From Rhodospirillaceae bacterium (GTDB taxonomy: Bacteria; Pseudomonadota; Alphaproteobacteria; Rhodospirillales; Casp-alpha2): DNA of 50,128 nucleotides. The position numbers and the translations under genes were made by a program. Shown piece by piece: positions 35,878 through 45,504 of this stretch. Numbering within the stretch: the first letter of the stretch is position 1; every line of letters begins with the position of its first letter. Below the pieces are notes generated by a model. The model saw nothing but the letters and a program-made list of their open reading frames with translations. It searched no databases and had not been told where the DNA came from. The stretch is taken from NCBI GenBank assembly GCA_002696205.1, contig NZRL01000167.1, forward strand, positions 1-50,128, read 5' to 3'.

Positions 35878-35917
35878 TCAATTTCTCCTGCAGGTCCGCC
35901 GTTGGACGCTGGACCGA

Positions 35918-37138
35918 TCACGCCTCGAAGCGTTTGAAGGCCAGGGAGGCATTGGTGCCGCCGAAGCCGAAGCTGTTGGACAGGACGCAGTTGAGCCCCG
36001 CATCGTCGATGCGCTGGGTCACGATTTCGGCGTCGCCGGCCGCCGGGTCGAGATTTTCGACATTGGCCGAGGCAGCGATGAAATCGTTGTTCAGCATGAT
36101 CAGGGAATAAATCGCCTCATGGGCGCCGGTCGCCCCCTGGGAATGACCGGTCAGGGATTTGGTCGACGAAATTTTCGGCCGGTCCGCGCCGAACACGTCG
36201 GCGATGGCCTTCAATTCCGTCATGTCGCCCGCAGGGGTCGAGGTCCCATGGGCGTTGATGTAATCGACCTTGGTATTGCCGAGCCCCTGGGTCGCCAGGC
36301 GCATGCAGCGCATGGCGCCCTCGCCCGACGGCGCCACCATGTCGACACCATCCGACGTGGCCCCATAGCCGACGATCTCACCATAGATTTTGGCACCCCG
36401 CGCGGTCGCGCGTTCCAGGTCTTCCAACACCACCACACCGGCCCCGCCGGCGATGACGAAGCCGTCGCGGTCGACGTCGAAGGGACGCGAGGCGCGCTCG
36501 GGCGTGTCATTGTATTTCGAGGACAGGGCCCCCATGGCGTCGAACAGGACGCTCAGCGTCCAATGCAGTTCTTCCCCGCCGCCGGCGATGACCACGTCCT
36601 GTTTGCCCATCTGGATCAGCTCCGCCCCGTTGCCGATGCAATGGGCCGAGGTCGAACAGGCGGACGAAATGGAATAGCTGAGGCCGCGCATGTGATAGGC
36701 CGTCGCCATGTTCGCCGACACGGTCGAGCACATGGCCTTGGGCACGGCATAGGGGCCGACGCGTTTGGCGCCACGATCGCGGGCCGTATCGACAGCATCG
36801 ACCTGAGCCGAGGTCGACGGCCCGCCGGAACCCATCACAAGGCCCGTGCGCTCGCTGGAAACCTCGGCTTCCGACAGGCCCGCGTCCTTGATGGCCTCGC
36901 CCATGGCGATATAGGAATAGGCCGCCCCGTCGCCCATGAAGCGGCGCAGTTTGCGGTCGATCTTATCGTCCATGTCGATCTTGGGCGCGCCATGAAGGTG
37001 GCTGCGGAACCCGCGCTCGGCATATTCATCGCAAAACACAATGCCCGAGCGCCCGGCGCGCAGGCTGTCCGTCACCTCGGCAATATTATTGCCGATGGGC
37101 GACACAATTCCCATTCCGGTAACGACGACGCGTTTCAT
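35918..37138 (-). CDS. fabB: Beta-ketoacyl-ACP synthase I FabB
   Basis: The 406-residue thiolase-fold condensing enzyme has the catalytic triad Cys161 ([12 protein letters not shown]), His297 ([11 protein letters not shown]) and His332 ([15 protein letters not shown]). Sequence between these blocks (for example [28 protein letters not shown]) is that of FabB rather than FabF. FabB is needed to elongate cis-unsaturated intermediates made by FabA, and fabA lies only 12 nt upstream, which supports the call. It acts in the cytoplasm with ACP-bound substrates. Confidence 0.96.
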   Translation of the reverse strand: MKRVVVTGMGIVSPIGNNIAEVTDSLRAGRSGIVFCDEYAERGFRSHLHGAPKIDMDDKIDRKLRRFMGDGAAYSYIAMGEAIKDAGLSEAEVSSERTGLVMGSGGPSTSAQVDAVDTARDRGAKRVGPYAVPKAMCSTVSANMATAYHMRGLSYSISSACSTSAHCIGNGAELIQMGKQDVVIAGGGEELHWTLSVLFDAMGALSSKYNDTPERASRPFDVDRDGFVIAGGAGVVVLEDLERATARGAKIYGEIVGYGATSDGVDMVAPSGEGAMRCMRLATQGLGNTKVDYINAHGTSTPAGDMTELKAIADVFGADRPKISSTKSLTGHSQGATGAHEAIYSLIMLNNDFIAASANVENLDPAAGDAEIVTQRIDDAGLNCVLSNSFGFGGTNASLAFKRFEA

Positions 37139-37150
37139 GGGCCTCTCTTA

Positions 37151-37663
37151 CTACCCTTCGGGGTCCGAGAACAAGGTTACGCGCATATCTTCGGTTTCGT
37201 AAGCCGTTTTGCCGTCGATCAGCATCGTCCCGTTGGCGATTCCAAGCGTGATCTGGCGCGACATGATGCGCCGGATGTCGATGCGGAACTGCAGCAATTT
37301 GGCGTCCGGCTGCACCTGTTCGGTGAACTTGACGGAACCGACGCCCAACGCCCGGCCGCGGCCCGGCGCCCCGGTCCAACCCAGGTAGAACCCGGTCAAT
37401 TGCCAAAGCGCATCCAGGCCCAGGCAGCCCGGCATCACCGGGTCGCCTTCGAAATGGCATTTGAAGAACCAGAGGTCGGGATTGATATCCATCTCGGCCT
37501 CGGCATAGCCCTTGCCGAAGGCGCCGCCGTCTTCGTGGATGGCGGTGATGCGATCCATCATCAGCATCGGCGGCATGGGCAATTGCGCATTGCCGGACCC
37601 GAACAGGTCGCCCTTCGCGCAGGTGATCAATTCGTCATAGGAATAGGCGTTTTTCTTGGTCAC
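37151..37663 (-). CDS. fabA: 3-hydroxydecanoyl-ACP dehydratase/isomerase FabA
   Basis: FabA dehydrates 3-hydroxydecanoyl-ACP and isomerises the product to the cis-3 form, opening unsaturated fatty-acid synthesis. With the GTG start at 37663 the protein has 170 residues. The catalytic residues are His70 ([13 protein letters not shown]) and Asp84 ([13 protein letters not shown]), the same numbers as in E. coli FabA, which supports this start. The frame stays open upstream for about 58 codons, including an in-frame ATG, but that sequence is not FabA-like. The GTG overlaps the stop of a five-codon ORF with a strong ribosome binding site, so translation may be coupled. Confidence 0.94.
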   Translation of the reverse strand: MTKKNAYSYDELITCAKGDLFGSGNAQLPMPPMLMMDRITAIHEDGGAFGKGYAEAEMDINPDLWFFKCHFEGDPVMPGCLGLDALWQLTGFYLGWTGAPGRGRALGVGSVKFTEQVQPDAKLLQFRIDIRRIMSRQITLGIANGTMLIDGKTAYETEDMRVTLFSDPEG

Positions 37664-37677
37664 GCTTTTGCGGCCAT
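37660..37677 (-). promoter_or_regulatory. Possible five-codon leader ORF coupled to fabA
   Basis: ATG-GCC-GCA-AAA-GCG-TGA (MAAKA) is preceded by AAGGGAGG (37687-37694) at 9 nt spacing. Its TGA overlaps the fabA GTG in the sequence GTGA. The fabA start itself has no nearby Shine-Dalgarno sequence. Confidence 0.4.
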
Positions 37678-37857
37678 TGCTGCCCGCCTCCCTTGGACTT
37701 GCCGGTGTCCCTGCGGGCATCCCCGGCGACACGGCTTTTCGTTTCTGATGATTGGTTTCTCTTTTTATTCCAGGCCGTTCAGGCCCAGTTTTTCCACCTA
37801 TCTCTGAGCCGCACAATACCCAGAGATGCCGCCCCAAGGCAACCGTAGCAAACGCCT

Positions 37858-37893
37858 GAATAACAAAGGGCGGCGCCTGATCCGGCGCCGCCC
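37858..37893 (-). terminator. Intrinsic terminator of pnp
   Basis: A 10-bp perfect stem GGGCGGCGCC / GGCGCCGCCC with a 6-nt loop is followed on the minus strand by TTTGTTATT, 45 nt after the pnp stop. It ends the rpsO-pnp transcript before fabA. Confidence 0.88.
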
Positions 37894-37938
37894 TCCGCTA
37901 TTGTCGTTTACCGTCCGGCATGGGCCTTGGGCCGGCTG

Positions 37939-40101
37939 CTATTCGCGGCCCTTGCCGCCCTTGCCGCCACGTTCGCCGACCTGTTCGGTGATGTCTTCAC
38001 CGGTTTCCTGGTCGACCACGCGCATGGACAGCTTGACCTTGCCGCGATCGTCGATGCCGATCAGCTTGACCTTGACCTGATCGCCTTCATTGACGACATC
38101 GGTGACCTGGCCGACCCGCTCGTTGGCGAGTTCGGAGATATGAACCAGGCCGTCCTTGGCGCCCATGAAGTTCACGAAAGCGCCGAAATCGACGACCTTC
38201 ACGACCTTGCCGTTGTAGATCACGCCGACTTCCGGTTCCTGGGTGATCGACTTGATCCAGTCGACCGCCGCTTCGCCGGCCGCCGCATCGACGGCGGCGA
38301 CACGCACGGTGCCGTCGTCTTCGATGTCGATCTTGGCACCGGTTTCTTCGCAGATTTCGCGGATCATCTTGCCACCCGGGCCGATGACTTCACGGATCTT
38401 GTCCTTGTTGATCTGGAACTGGGTGATCCGCGGCGCCATGTCCGAGACACCCTCGCGGGCCGAGGTCAGGCCCTTGGCCATTTCGCCCAGGATGTGCAGA
38501 CGGCCGTCCTTGGCCTGGGCCAGGGCGATCTTCATGATCTCCTCGGTGATCGAGGTGATCTTGATATCCATCTGCAGGGACGTGATGCCGTTTTCGGAAC
38601 CGGCGACCTTGAAGTCCATATCCCCTAAGTGATCTTCGTCACCCAGGATGTCGGACAGGACCGCGAACTCGTCGCCTTCCTTGATCAGGCCCATGGCGAT
38701 ACCGGCCACCGGACGCGGCAGCGGAACGCCCGCATCCATCAGCGACAGCGAGGTGCCGCAGACCGTGGCCATCGAGGACGAGCCGTTCGATTCGGTGATT
38801 TCGGAAACCACGCGGATCGTATAGGGGAATTCGTCCTTGGACGGCATCAGCGGGTTCAGCGCCCGCCAGGCCAGTTTGCCGTGACCGATTTCGCGGCGCC
38901 CGGTGAACCCGAAGCGGCCCGCTTCACCGACCGAGAACGGCGGGAAGTTGTAGTGCAGCATGAAGGTACGGCGATGGTCGTTGGCCAGATCGTCGATGAT
39001 CTGTTCGTCCTGACCGGTGCCCAGCGTGGCGACCACGATGGCCTGGGTTTCACCGCGCGTGAACAGCGACGAGCCGTGGGTGCGGGGCAGAATGCCCACT
39101 TCGGCCACGATCGGTCGCACGGTCTTGGTGTCGCGGCCGTCGATGCGGTTGCCCGTATCGAGAATGTCGCGGCGCACGATGTCGCTTTCCAGCTTCTTCA
39201 GAATGCCGCCCAGGGCCGCTCCGACCAGGTCCTGGTCGAGGCTTTCGTCGGCGGCGAGGTCTTCGGTGACCTTGGATTTGACGGCCGAGATCTTTTCCTG
39301 GCGGGTCTGCTTGACTGTTTCCTTGTAGGCGTCGCGCAGGCCGGCTTCGGCCAGGCCCTTGACCTTGTCGGCCAGGGCGTCGATGCCTTCCGGCTTGGCC
39401 GGAATGTCGAACGGCTCCTTGGCGCAGGCTTCGGCCAGTTCGATGATCGCGTTGATCACGTCCTGGTTCGCCTTGTGACCGAACATCACCGCACCCAGCA
39501 TGTCGTCTTCCGACAATTCGTGGGCTTCGGATTCGACCATCAGCACGCCTTCCTGGGTACCGGCGACAACCAGGTCCAGCTTGGTGTCTTCCATCTGGTC
39601 CAGGGTCGGGTTCAGGACATAGGCACCTTCGATCATGCCGACGCGGCAGCCCGAGATCGGGCCCAGGAACGGGGCGCCCGAAATGCAAAGGGCGGCCGAG
39701 GTGCCGATCATGGCAGGAATGTCGGGGTTGTTTTCCAGGTCGTGGGTCAAGACCGTGCAGATGACCTGGACTTCGTTCTTGAAGCCGTCGGCGAACAGCG
39801 GCCGGATCGGCCGGTCGATCAGACGCGAGGTCAGAACCTCGTTTTCGCCGGGACGGCCTTCACGTTTGAAAAAGCCGCCCGGAATCTTACCGGCGGCATA
39901 GGCTTTTTCGACGTAATGAACGGCCAGCGGGAAAAAATCGATGCCCGGGCGGGGCGTCTTTTCCGCGACGACGGTGCAAAGCACCTTGGTGTCGCCGTAC
40001 GTGGCGAGAACGGCGCCATCGGCTTGCCGCGCGATCTTGCCGGTTTCCAGGGTCAGCTTGCGCCCACCCCAGTCAATTTCCTTACGAAACTCTTGGAACA
40101 T
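37939..40101 (-). CDS. pnp: Polyribonucleotide nucleotidyltransferase (PNPase)
   Basis: PNPase degrades RNA 3' to 5' by phosphorolysis in the degradosome. The 720-residue protein has two RNase PH domains, the first with [21 protein letters not shown]. The second, catalytic, domain has [23 protein letters not shown] domain with [20 protein letters not shown] and an S1 domain with [23 protein letters not shown] follow. It ends [12 protein letters not shown]. It lies 245 nt after rpsO, in the widespread rpsO-pnp order. The leader carries several stable hairpins (40141-40248), the kind of structure through which RNase III and PNPase autoregulate pnp in enterics. Confidence 0.97.
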   Translation of the reverse strand: MFQEFRKEIDWGGRKLTLETGKIARQADGAVLATYGDTKVLCTVVAEKTPRPGIDFFPLAVHYVEKAYAAGKIPGGFFKREGRPGENEVLTSRLIDRPIRPLFADGFKNEVQVICTVLTHDLENNPDIPAMIGTSAALCISGAPFLGPISGCRVGMIEGAYVLNPTLDQMEDTKLDLVVAGTQEGVLMVESEAHELSEDDMLGAVMFGHKANQDVINAIIELAEACAKEPFDIPAKPEGIDALADKVKGLAEAGLRDAYKETVKQTRQEKISAVKSKVTEDLAADESLDQDLVGAALGGILKKLESDIVRRDILDTGNRIDGRDTKTVRPIVAEVGILPRTHGSSLFTRGETQAIVVATLGTGQDEQIIDDLANDHRRTFMLHYNFPPFSVGEAGRFGFTGRREIGHGKLAWRALNPLMPSKDEFPYTIRVVSEITESNGSSSMATVCGTSLSLMDAGVPLPRPVAGIAMGLIKEGDEFAVLSDILGDEDHLGDMDFKVAGSENGITSLQMDIKITSITEEIMKIALAQAKDGRLHILGEMAKGLTSAREGVSDMAPRITQFQINKDKIREVIGPGGKMIREICEETGAKIDIEDDGTVRVAAVDAAAGEAAVDWIKSITQEPEVGVIYNGKVVKVVDFGAFVNFMGAKDGLVHISELANERVGQVTDVVNEGDQVKVKLIGIDDRGKVKLSMRVVDQETGEDITEQVGERGGKGGKGRE

Positions 40102-40140
40102 ATTTTTCTACTCTTCCTACAAACGTACGTGGGACCGGAT

Positions 40141-40248
40141 GCCCGCGCGGATCGCGGGCTTCCTGCCCGTTGGGCCGCCGGCACCCTGCCGGCCGGCCCG
40201 GCCCCGAGGCGTCTTCCACATCTGATTTAACGGGGATTGCAGAAGACG
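40141..40248 (-). promoter_or_regulatory. Structured pnp leader
   Basis: Three stems lie between rpsO and pnp: GCCCGCG/CGCGGGC at 40141-40159; a 12-bp stem with one bulge (GGGCCGCCGGCA and its partner) at 40172-40199; and CGTCTTC/GAAGACG enclosing a 25-nt loop at 40210-40248. None is followed by a U-tract on the minus strand. A processing or autoregulatory role is inferred by analogy with E. coli pnp. Confidence 0.55.
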
Positions 40249-40346
40249 GCGGGGCAAAGGCGGCATCCGTACTTTGGCCGCCCACGGAGAACATCCGAAT
40301 CATTTCCGGAATGCACGCCCATTCAGACAAATCGGGATCCGCTGCC

Positions 40347-40616
40347 TTAGCGGCGGATGCCCAGACGCTTGACCAGTTCTTCGTAACGTCCGTCGTTCTT
40401 CTTTTTCAGATAGTCCAACAGACGGCGGCGCTGGCCGACCATCATCAAAAGACCACGACGCGAGTGGAAGTCGCGCTTGTGGGTCTTCATGTGTTCGGTC
40501 AGGTTGGAAATCCGTTCGGTCAGAATGGCGACCTGAACTTCGGGCGACCCCGTGTCGCCGTTTCCGGCTTGGAACTCGCCAATGAGCTCCTGCTTCCGCT
40601 CAGCGGTAATCGACAT
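40347..40616 (-). CDS. rpsO: 30S ribosomal protein S15
   Basis: The 89-residue protein begins [15 protein letters not shown] and contains [17 protein letters not shown], the S15 signature. It continues with [25 protein letters not shown] and ends VKRLGIRR. S15 binds helix 22 of 16S rRNA. ATG 40616 is chosen because AGGAG lies 8 nt upstream; the ATG two codons earlier would be too close to it. It is between truB and pnp, the usual order. Confidence 0.98.
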   Translation of the reverse strand: MSITAERKQELIGEFQAGNGDTGSPEVQVAILTERISNLTEHMKTHKRDFHSRRGLLMMVGQRRRLLDYLKKKNDGRYEELVKRLGIRR

Positions 40617-40654
40617 CGTCATACTCCTGTTCTTCATTGTTGAGGGTCATCGGG

Positions 40655-41590
40655 TCATGCCCCATCAAGGTTCATCACCCGAACCGGGCGGATTTCTCCG
40701 CCCTTGATTTCCGCCAGAGCCACCAAACGATTGCCGAACATGGCCGAAACCATGTCGCCTTGGCTGATGTTCTTGAACGGCGATCGGCTGGCGACGGGAA
40801 GGGCCGGTATGGCCTGTCCCTGGGTCAGCCGCCGGGCCTCCGCTTCCGTCAGGGCCAGCGCCGGGATGTCGTCCAGCGCGGTCTCAACGGGCAGGAGGGG
40901 CCCGGAATCGCGCGCACTATGCCCCAGAGCCTCTAGATTTTCTAGCGAAATCGCATCCTTTTCCTGGAAGGGGCCGACGGCCGTCCGGCGCAGGTCCGCG
41001 ACATGCCCGACGGTGCCCAGCGCGACCGAGATATCGCGGGCCAGCGAACGCACATAGACCCCCTTGCCCGAACGGCAACGGACCACCGCATGGTCCCTGT
41101 CGGGCCGGTCTTCGAGAACCAGATCGCGGATGGTCACGCGGCGCGATTTCATTTCGAAATCCTCGCCGTCGCGGGCCCGGTCGTAGGCCCGCTCGCCATT
41201 GATCTTGATCGCCGAATAGCGCGGCGGGATCTGGTCGATGTCACCGATGAAGGTCGGCAGAACGTCGGAAATCTGGGCGTCCGACGGGCGAACGTCGCTT
41301 TCCGCCGTGACTTCGCCTTCGCGGTCGTCGGTCGCCGTGGCGGTCCCGAATTCGATGGTGAAGACGTATTCCTTTTCGCCGTCCATGGCCCAGGAAACAG
41401 TCTTGGTCGCCTCGCCGAGCGCGATCGGCAGGATGCCAGAGGCCAGCGGGTCCAGCGTGCCGCCATGGCCGACCTTGGCCGCGTTCAACAGCCGTTTGAC
41501 CCGGCCGACGGCCTGGGTCGAGGTCACGCCCTTGGGCTTGTCGAGATTGATCCAACCGTGAACGGGATCGCCCTTGCGCCGGCGGCCCAT
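40655..41590 (-). CDS. truB: tRNA pseudouridine-55 synthase TruB
   Basis: TruB makes pseudouridine 55 in the T-loop of tRNAs. The 311-residue protein has HGWINLDKPKGVTSTQAV, the catalytic Asp47 in GHGGTLDPLASGILPI, the RYSAIKINGERAYDRAR loop, and KGVYVRSLARDI. A C-terminal PUA-like part follows (GDMVSAMFGNRLVALAEI). It starts 3 nt after rbfA and precedes rpsO by 38 nt. Confidence 0.96.
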   Translation of the reverse strand: MGRRRKGDPVHGWINLDKPKGVTSTQAVGRVKRLLNAAKVGHGGTLDPLASGILPIALGEATKTVSWAMDGEKEYVFTIEFGTATATDDREGEVTAESDVRPSDAQISDVLPTFIGDIDQIPPRYSAIKINGERAYDRARDGEDFEMKSRRVTIRDLVLEDRPDRDHAVVRCRSGKGVYVRSLARDISVALGTVGHVADLRRTAVGPFQEKDAISLENLEALGHSARDSGPLLPVETALDDIPALALTEAEARRLTQGQAIPALPVASRSPFKNISQGDMVSAMFGNRLVALAEIKGGEIRPVRVMNLDGA

Positions 41591-41593
41591 GGA

Positions 41594-42079
41594 TCAGGCG
41601 TCGTCCCGGCCGTCGTCGTCCGCGTCGTCCCATTCGCCGTCCGCCCGGTCATCGTCTGAATGCAGGTCGCGAACGACGCGGGGGTCGTGCAGCAGGGCGT
41701 CGATCCGCCCGGCATGCTCGAAGCTGTGGTCCAGGCGGAAGGTAAAGGCCGGCAGAAACTTCATGCGAACCTCGCCCGCGACCTGGCGGCGGATATAGGG
41801 GGCCGCGTGATTGAGCGCCTTGAGAACGGCCTCGGTCTCACCGTCAACGCCGTCCGCGAGATTGCCGCCCAAAGGCACGATGAAGACCGTCGCCCGGCGC
41901 AGATCGGGGCTGGCGTCGACGCCGGTCACGGTCAGGTTGGCGCCTTCCAGGATCGGGTCGCGGAAATCGTGGCGTTCCAGGATCCGCGCCAGGATATGGC
42001 GCAGTTCCTCGCCGACGCGAAGCTGGCGCTGCGAGGGCGGTTTGGGCCCTTCGTGGCGTTTACGGGATTTGTCTGACAT
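41594..42079 (-). CDS. rbfA: 30S ribosome-binding factor RbfA
   Basis: RbfA is a KH-fold assembly factor for 16S rRNA maturation. The 161-residue protein begins RQLRVGEELRHILARILERHDFRDP, then ANLTVTGVDASPDLRRATVFIVPLG, then LNHAAPYIRRQVAGEVRMKFLPAFTFRLD and the usual DALLHDPRVVRDL. The C-terminus is an unusual run of Asp, Glu and Arg (DDDRADGEWDDADDDGRDDA). It lies between infB and truB, as in most bacteria. Confidence 0.95.
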   Translation of the reverse strand: MSDKSRKRHEGPKPPSQRQLRVGEELRHILARILERHDFRDPILEGANLTVTGVDASPDLRRATVFIVPLGGNLADGVDGETEAVLKALNHAAPYIRRQVAGEVRMKFLPAFTFRLDHSFEHAGRIDALLHDPRVVRDLHSDDDRADGEWDDADDDGRDDA

Positions 42080-42151
42080 GGCGATGCACTACCAACAGCC
42101 GGCGGACGGCGCCCCCTGGCGCCGCGGCCGCGGCCCTAAATGCCCGGAACC

Positions 42152-44722
42152 TTACAGTTCGCGGGCGATTTCCTCGGTTTCGAAGCATTCGATGACGTCG
42201 CCGACCTGGATATCCTGGTAATTGGCGAGCGCCATGCCGCATTCCGTGCCCGACTGGACTTCCTTGGCGTCGTCCTTGAACCGCTTGAGCTGGCTCAGGT
42301 CGCCTTCGTGGATGACCGTGTCGTCACGCAGCAAGCGCACCTTGGCGCCGCGCTTGACGGTGCCTTCGGTGATCATGCAGCCGGCGACCTTGCCGACCTT
42401 GGAAACGTTGAACACCTCGCGCACTTCGGCGTAGCCCAGGAAGGTCTCGCGAACCTCCGGTGCCAGCAGACCCGACAGGACGGCCTTGATGTCATCGGTC
42501 AGGTCGTAGATCACCGAGTAATAGCGGATTTCCAGACCGTCACGCTTGGCCAGGTCGCGGGCCTGCGGGTTGGCGCGCACGTTGAAGCCGACGATCAGCG
42601 CACCCGAGGCACGGGCCAGCGTCACGTCGCTTTCGTTGATGCCGCCGACACCGGTATGCAGGATCTGAACCTTGACCTCGTCGGTCGAGAGCTTCTCCAG
42701 CGTGCCGACGATCGCTTCGACCGACCCGTGAACGTCCGCCTTGATGACCAGGGGCACGGCCTGGGCCTCGCCTTCCTTGATCTGCTCGAACATCTGCTCC
42801 AGGGTGCCGCGGCCACCGGCGGCGGCGGCCTTGTTGCGTTCGGTGCGCTGGCGGAATTCGGTGATCTCGCGCGCCCGGCCTTCGCTGTCGACGACGACGA
42901 AATCGTCGCCGGCCTGCGGCGTGCCGTTGAGACCCAGGATTTCCACCGGCACCGACGGCCCGGCTTCTTCCAGGTTGTCGCCGTGAGCATCCATCATGGC
43001 GCGCACGCGGCCCCATTCGGAACCGGCGATGAAGATCTCGCCGACCTTCAGCGTACCGCGCTGGATCAGAACCGTGGCGACCGAGCCCTTGCCCTGTTCC
43101 ATGCGGGATTCGACGATGACGCCTTCCGCCGCATGATCCGGGTTGGCCTTGAGGTCGAGAAGTTCCGACTGCAGGACGATGGCTTCTTCCAGCTTGTCCA
43201 GGTTCGTCTTCTTCAAGGCCGAAACCTCGATCGACAGGACGTCGCCGCCCATTTCCTCGACCTGGACGTCGTGCTGCAGCAGTTCCGTGCGGACCCGGTT
43301 GGGGTCCGATCCCGGCACGTCGATCTTGTTGATCGCGACGATGATCGGCACTTCGGCGGCCTTGGCGTGGTGAATCGCCTCGATGGTCTGCGGCATGACG
43401 CCGTCATCGGCGGCAACGCAAAGCACGACGATGTCCGTTACCTGCGCGCCGCGGGCGCGCATCTCGGTGAAGGCGGCGTGGCCCGGCGTATCGATGAACG
43501 AAATCTTCGCCCCCGACGGGGTCGTCACCTGATAGGCGCCGATATGCTGGGTGATGCCGCCGGCTTCGCCGGCCGCCACATCGGTCGCGCGCAACGCATC
43601 GAGCAGCGATGTCTTGCCGTGGTCGACATGGCCCATGACGGTCACGACCGGCGCGCGGGGCTGCAGGTCCTTCGCGTCGTCGGTGTCGCGGCGCAGGCCC
43701 TGTTCGACGTCGGCTTCCGACACGCGGCGGATGCGGTGGCCGAATTCCTCGATCACCAGTTCCGCCGTGTCGGCGTCGATCGTCTGGGTGATGGTCGCCA
43801 TGACGCCCATCTTCATCAGTGATTTGACGACATCGGCGCCGCGTTCGGCCATACGGTTGGCCAGTTCCTGCACGGTGATGGCTTCGGGGACGATAACCTC
43901 GCGCACGACCTTGGCCCCTTCCTGCAGAAATTCACGCTGCTTCTGTTTTTCACGTTCGCGCGCGCGTTTGACCGACGCGATGGACCGCTGGCGCTCTTCT
44001 TCGCCTTCCAGGGCGTCGGTAATCGTCAGCTTGCCGCGACGGCGGCGTTCGTCGTAGTTGCGGGTCGGCGCCGGACGGCGGGCGTCGGCGCGGCCACCGC
44101 CGCCGCCACCGCCGCCACCGGGCTTGCGGCTTTTGGTGCGGGGGCCGTCGTCGTCATCGGCGGCTTCGCGGGCGGCCGGGCGCGGGCGCGCGGGACGCGC
44201 TTCCTCGGGCGCCGGGGCGGGGGCCTCGGCAACCGGGTCGGCGGCCTTGGGCGCCGCCTCGGGCTCGGGTGCCGCTTCGGCTGCGGGCTCTTCTTCGGGC
44301 TCCGGCTCTTCGACCTCGCGTTCGACGATGGTCGGGCCGAGCGGACGCTGCGGCAGTTCTTCGACCGGCTCGTCCTTGGCCTGCTGTGCGGTTTCGAGCG
44401 CCTTTTGACGGGCGACCCGCTCCTGCTCGGTCAGCTCGCGCAGCGGCGCGTCGCCGTTCTCCGTCGTGGGCGCGGCTTCGACCTCGGCTTCGGCCTCGGG
44501 CGCTGTCGGGCGGGCGTCGTCCTTGGCGGTCGAAATGGTCCGGCGCTTCTTGACCTCGACCGTGACCATCTTGGACCGCCCGTGGGAGAAGTTCTGCCGG
44601 GTCTGGCGCTTCTCGACCGTCTTGCCGCCCAGGGTCAGGGTGCTGCCGCCGGAACCAGAAAGTCCCAGCTTGCCGCCGCTGCCGCCCTTGTCCGCTTTGT
44701 CTTTTTCAGTCGTCTCAGCCAT
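42152..44722 (-). CDS. infB: Translation initiation factor IF-2
   Basis: IF-2 is the GTPase that positions initiator tRNA. The 856-residue protein has a long, Ala/Pro/Glu-rich N-terminal region with a nine-glycine run (44093-44119) and basic segments. The IF2 N-domain follows ([18 protein letters not shown]), then the G domain with [23 protein letters not shown] and AINKID, and domains II-IV with [17 protein letters not shown] 44722 begins [14 protein letters not shown] and continues to [21 protein letters not shown], typical for alphaproteobacteria. A TTG one codon earlier is not needed. Confidence 0.97.
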   Translation of the reverse strand: MAETTEKDKADKGGSGGKLGLSGSGGSTLTLGGKTVEKRQTRQNFSHGRSKMVTVEVKKRRTISTAKDDARPTAPEAEAEVEAAPTTENGDAPLRELTEQERVARQKALETAQQAKDEPVEELPQRPLGPTIVEREVEEPEPEEEPAAEAAPEPEAAPKAADPVAEAPAPAPEEARPARPRPAAREAADDDDGPRTKSRKPGGGGGGGGGRADARRPAPTRNYDERRRRGKLTITDALEGEEERQRSIASVKRAREREKQKQREFLQEGAKVVREVIVPEAITVQELANRMAERGADVVKSLMKMGVMATITQTIDADTAELVIEEFGHRIRRVSEADVEQGLRRDTDDAKDLQPRAPVVTVMGHVDHGKTSLLDALRATDVAAGEAGGITQHIGAYQVTTPSGAKISFIDTPGHAAFTEMRARGAQVTDIVVLCVAADDGVMPQTIEAIHHAKAAEVPIIVAINKIDVPGSDPNRVRTELLQHDVQVEEMGGDVLSIEVSALKKTNLDKLEEAIVLQSELLDLKANPDHAAEGVIVESRMEQGKGSVATVLIQRGTLKVGEIFIAGSEWGRVRAMMDAHGDNLEEAGPSVPVEILGLNGTPQAGDDFVVVDSEGRAREITEFRQRTERNKAAAAGGRGTLEQMFEQIKEGEAQAVPLVIKADVHGSVEAIVGTLEKLSTDEVKVQILHTGVGGINESDVTLARASGALIVGFNVRANPQARDLAKRDGLEIRYYSVIYDLTDDIKAVLSGLLAPEVRETFLGYAEVREVFNVSKVGKVAGCMITEGTVKRGAKVRLLRDDTVIHEGDLSQLKRFKDDAKEVQSGTECGMALANYQDIQVGDVIECFETEEIAREL

Positions 44723-44782
44723 CAATACCTTCCGATCGGCGTGATCCGGAACCCCGGTTGTGCGGGTTCCCGAAGAACCCGC

Positions 44783-45439
44783 CTATTCTTGCGAGGGAGA
44801 AGTCGTACCGGCCGGGAGACCCTCGCGAAACCCCATAAGCCGGTTTTGTTCAAATACCAATCGATCCGCCAGGCCACCGGAGGCGACCCCTGCATGGACC
44901 ACATGGTCCCGGCCCAGGGCGCGGCCCAGTTCGCCAGCGTCCAAGACCGTGAATTGCGCCAATCCCGGCGCCAAGGCCCGCAACTTGGACTTGCCGTCCT
45001 CGCTGCCGTCCCGCGCCGCGACCAACAAACCGCGTTGGGCGGTTCTCAGCCAGGCGTCGGTTTTTTCAAACCCGGCGACCACCTGGCCCGCACGGCGCGC
45101 CAAACCCAGCGCATCCATGCAGCGGCGAACCATTTGCGCCTCGACCGCGTCCGCCAAACCGGGCGGAACGGAGACCTTGCGCTTGGCCGCCTTGGCGAAA
45201 AGGTTCTTTTCGCTGGCTGTATTTACCACATCGCGGCGGGCACTCAACCATAAACCCCGACCGGGCAGGTCGCCCGCCAGGTCCGGAACGACCGTATCGT
45301 CGGGACCGACGACGAACCGGATGAGCTCTTCGACGGGCCGTTTCTCGCCGCTGACGATACAGCGGCGGATCGGTCCGGCGTCCTCGTCGGGCGCCGAAAC
45401 CGCGTCTTTTTCCGCCAGGCTGTTCACGCCACCGGCCAT
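44783..45439 (-). CDS. YlxR-L7Ae fusion RNA-binding protein (DUF448)
   Basis: The 218-residue protein has a YlxR domain at about 22-100: IRRCIVSGEKRPVEELIRFV, then PGRGLWLSARRDVVNTA and NLFAKAAKRKV. An L7Ae-like domain follows at about 105-200: RRCMDALGLARRAGQVVAGFEKT and a GLLVAARDGSEDGKSKL segment. In many bacteria these are separate genes (ylxR and rplGA/ylxQ); the fused form is common in alphaproteobacteria. The position between nusA and infB fits. YlxR-type proteins have been linked to RNase P and gene regulation, but the role here is not established. Confidence 0.9.
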   Translation of the reverse strand: MAGGVNSLAEKDAVSAPDEDAGPIRRCIVSGEKRPVEELIRFVVGPDDTVVPDLAGDLPGRGLWLSARRDVVNTASEKNLFAKAAKRKVSVPPGLADAVEAQMVRRCMDALGLARRAGQVVAGFEKTDAWLRTAQRGLLVAARDGSEDGKSKLRALAPGLAQFTVLDAGELGRALGRDHVVHAGVASGGLADRLVFEQNRLMGFREGLPAGTTSPSQE

Positions 45440-45504
45440 CCGGGTCCCTCTCGTCAGCTCATTTCGGTCACGGGTCTGTCGGTCGTCGCCAACATGCCGT
45501 TCCC

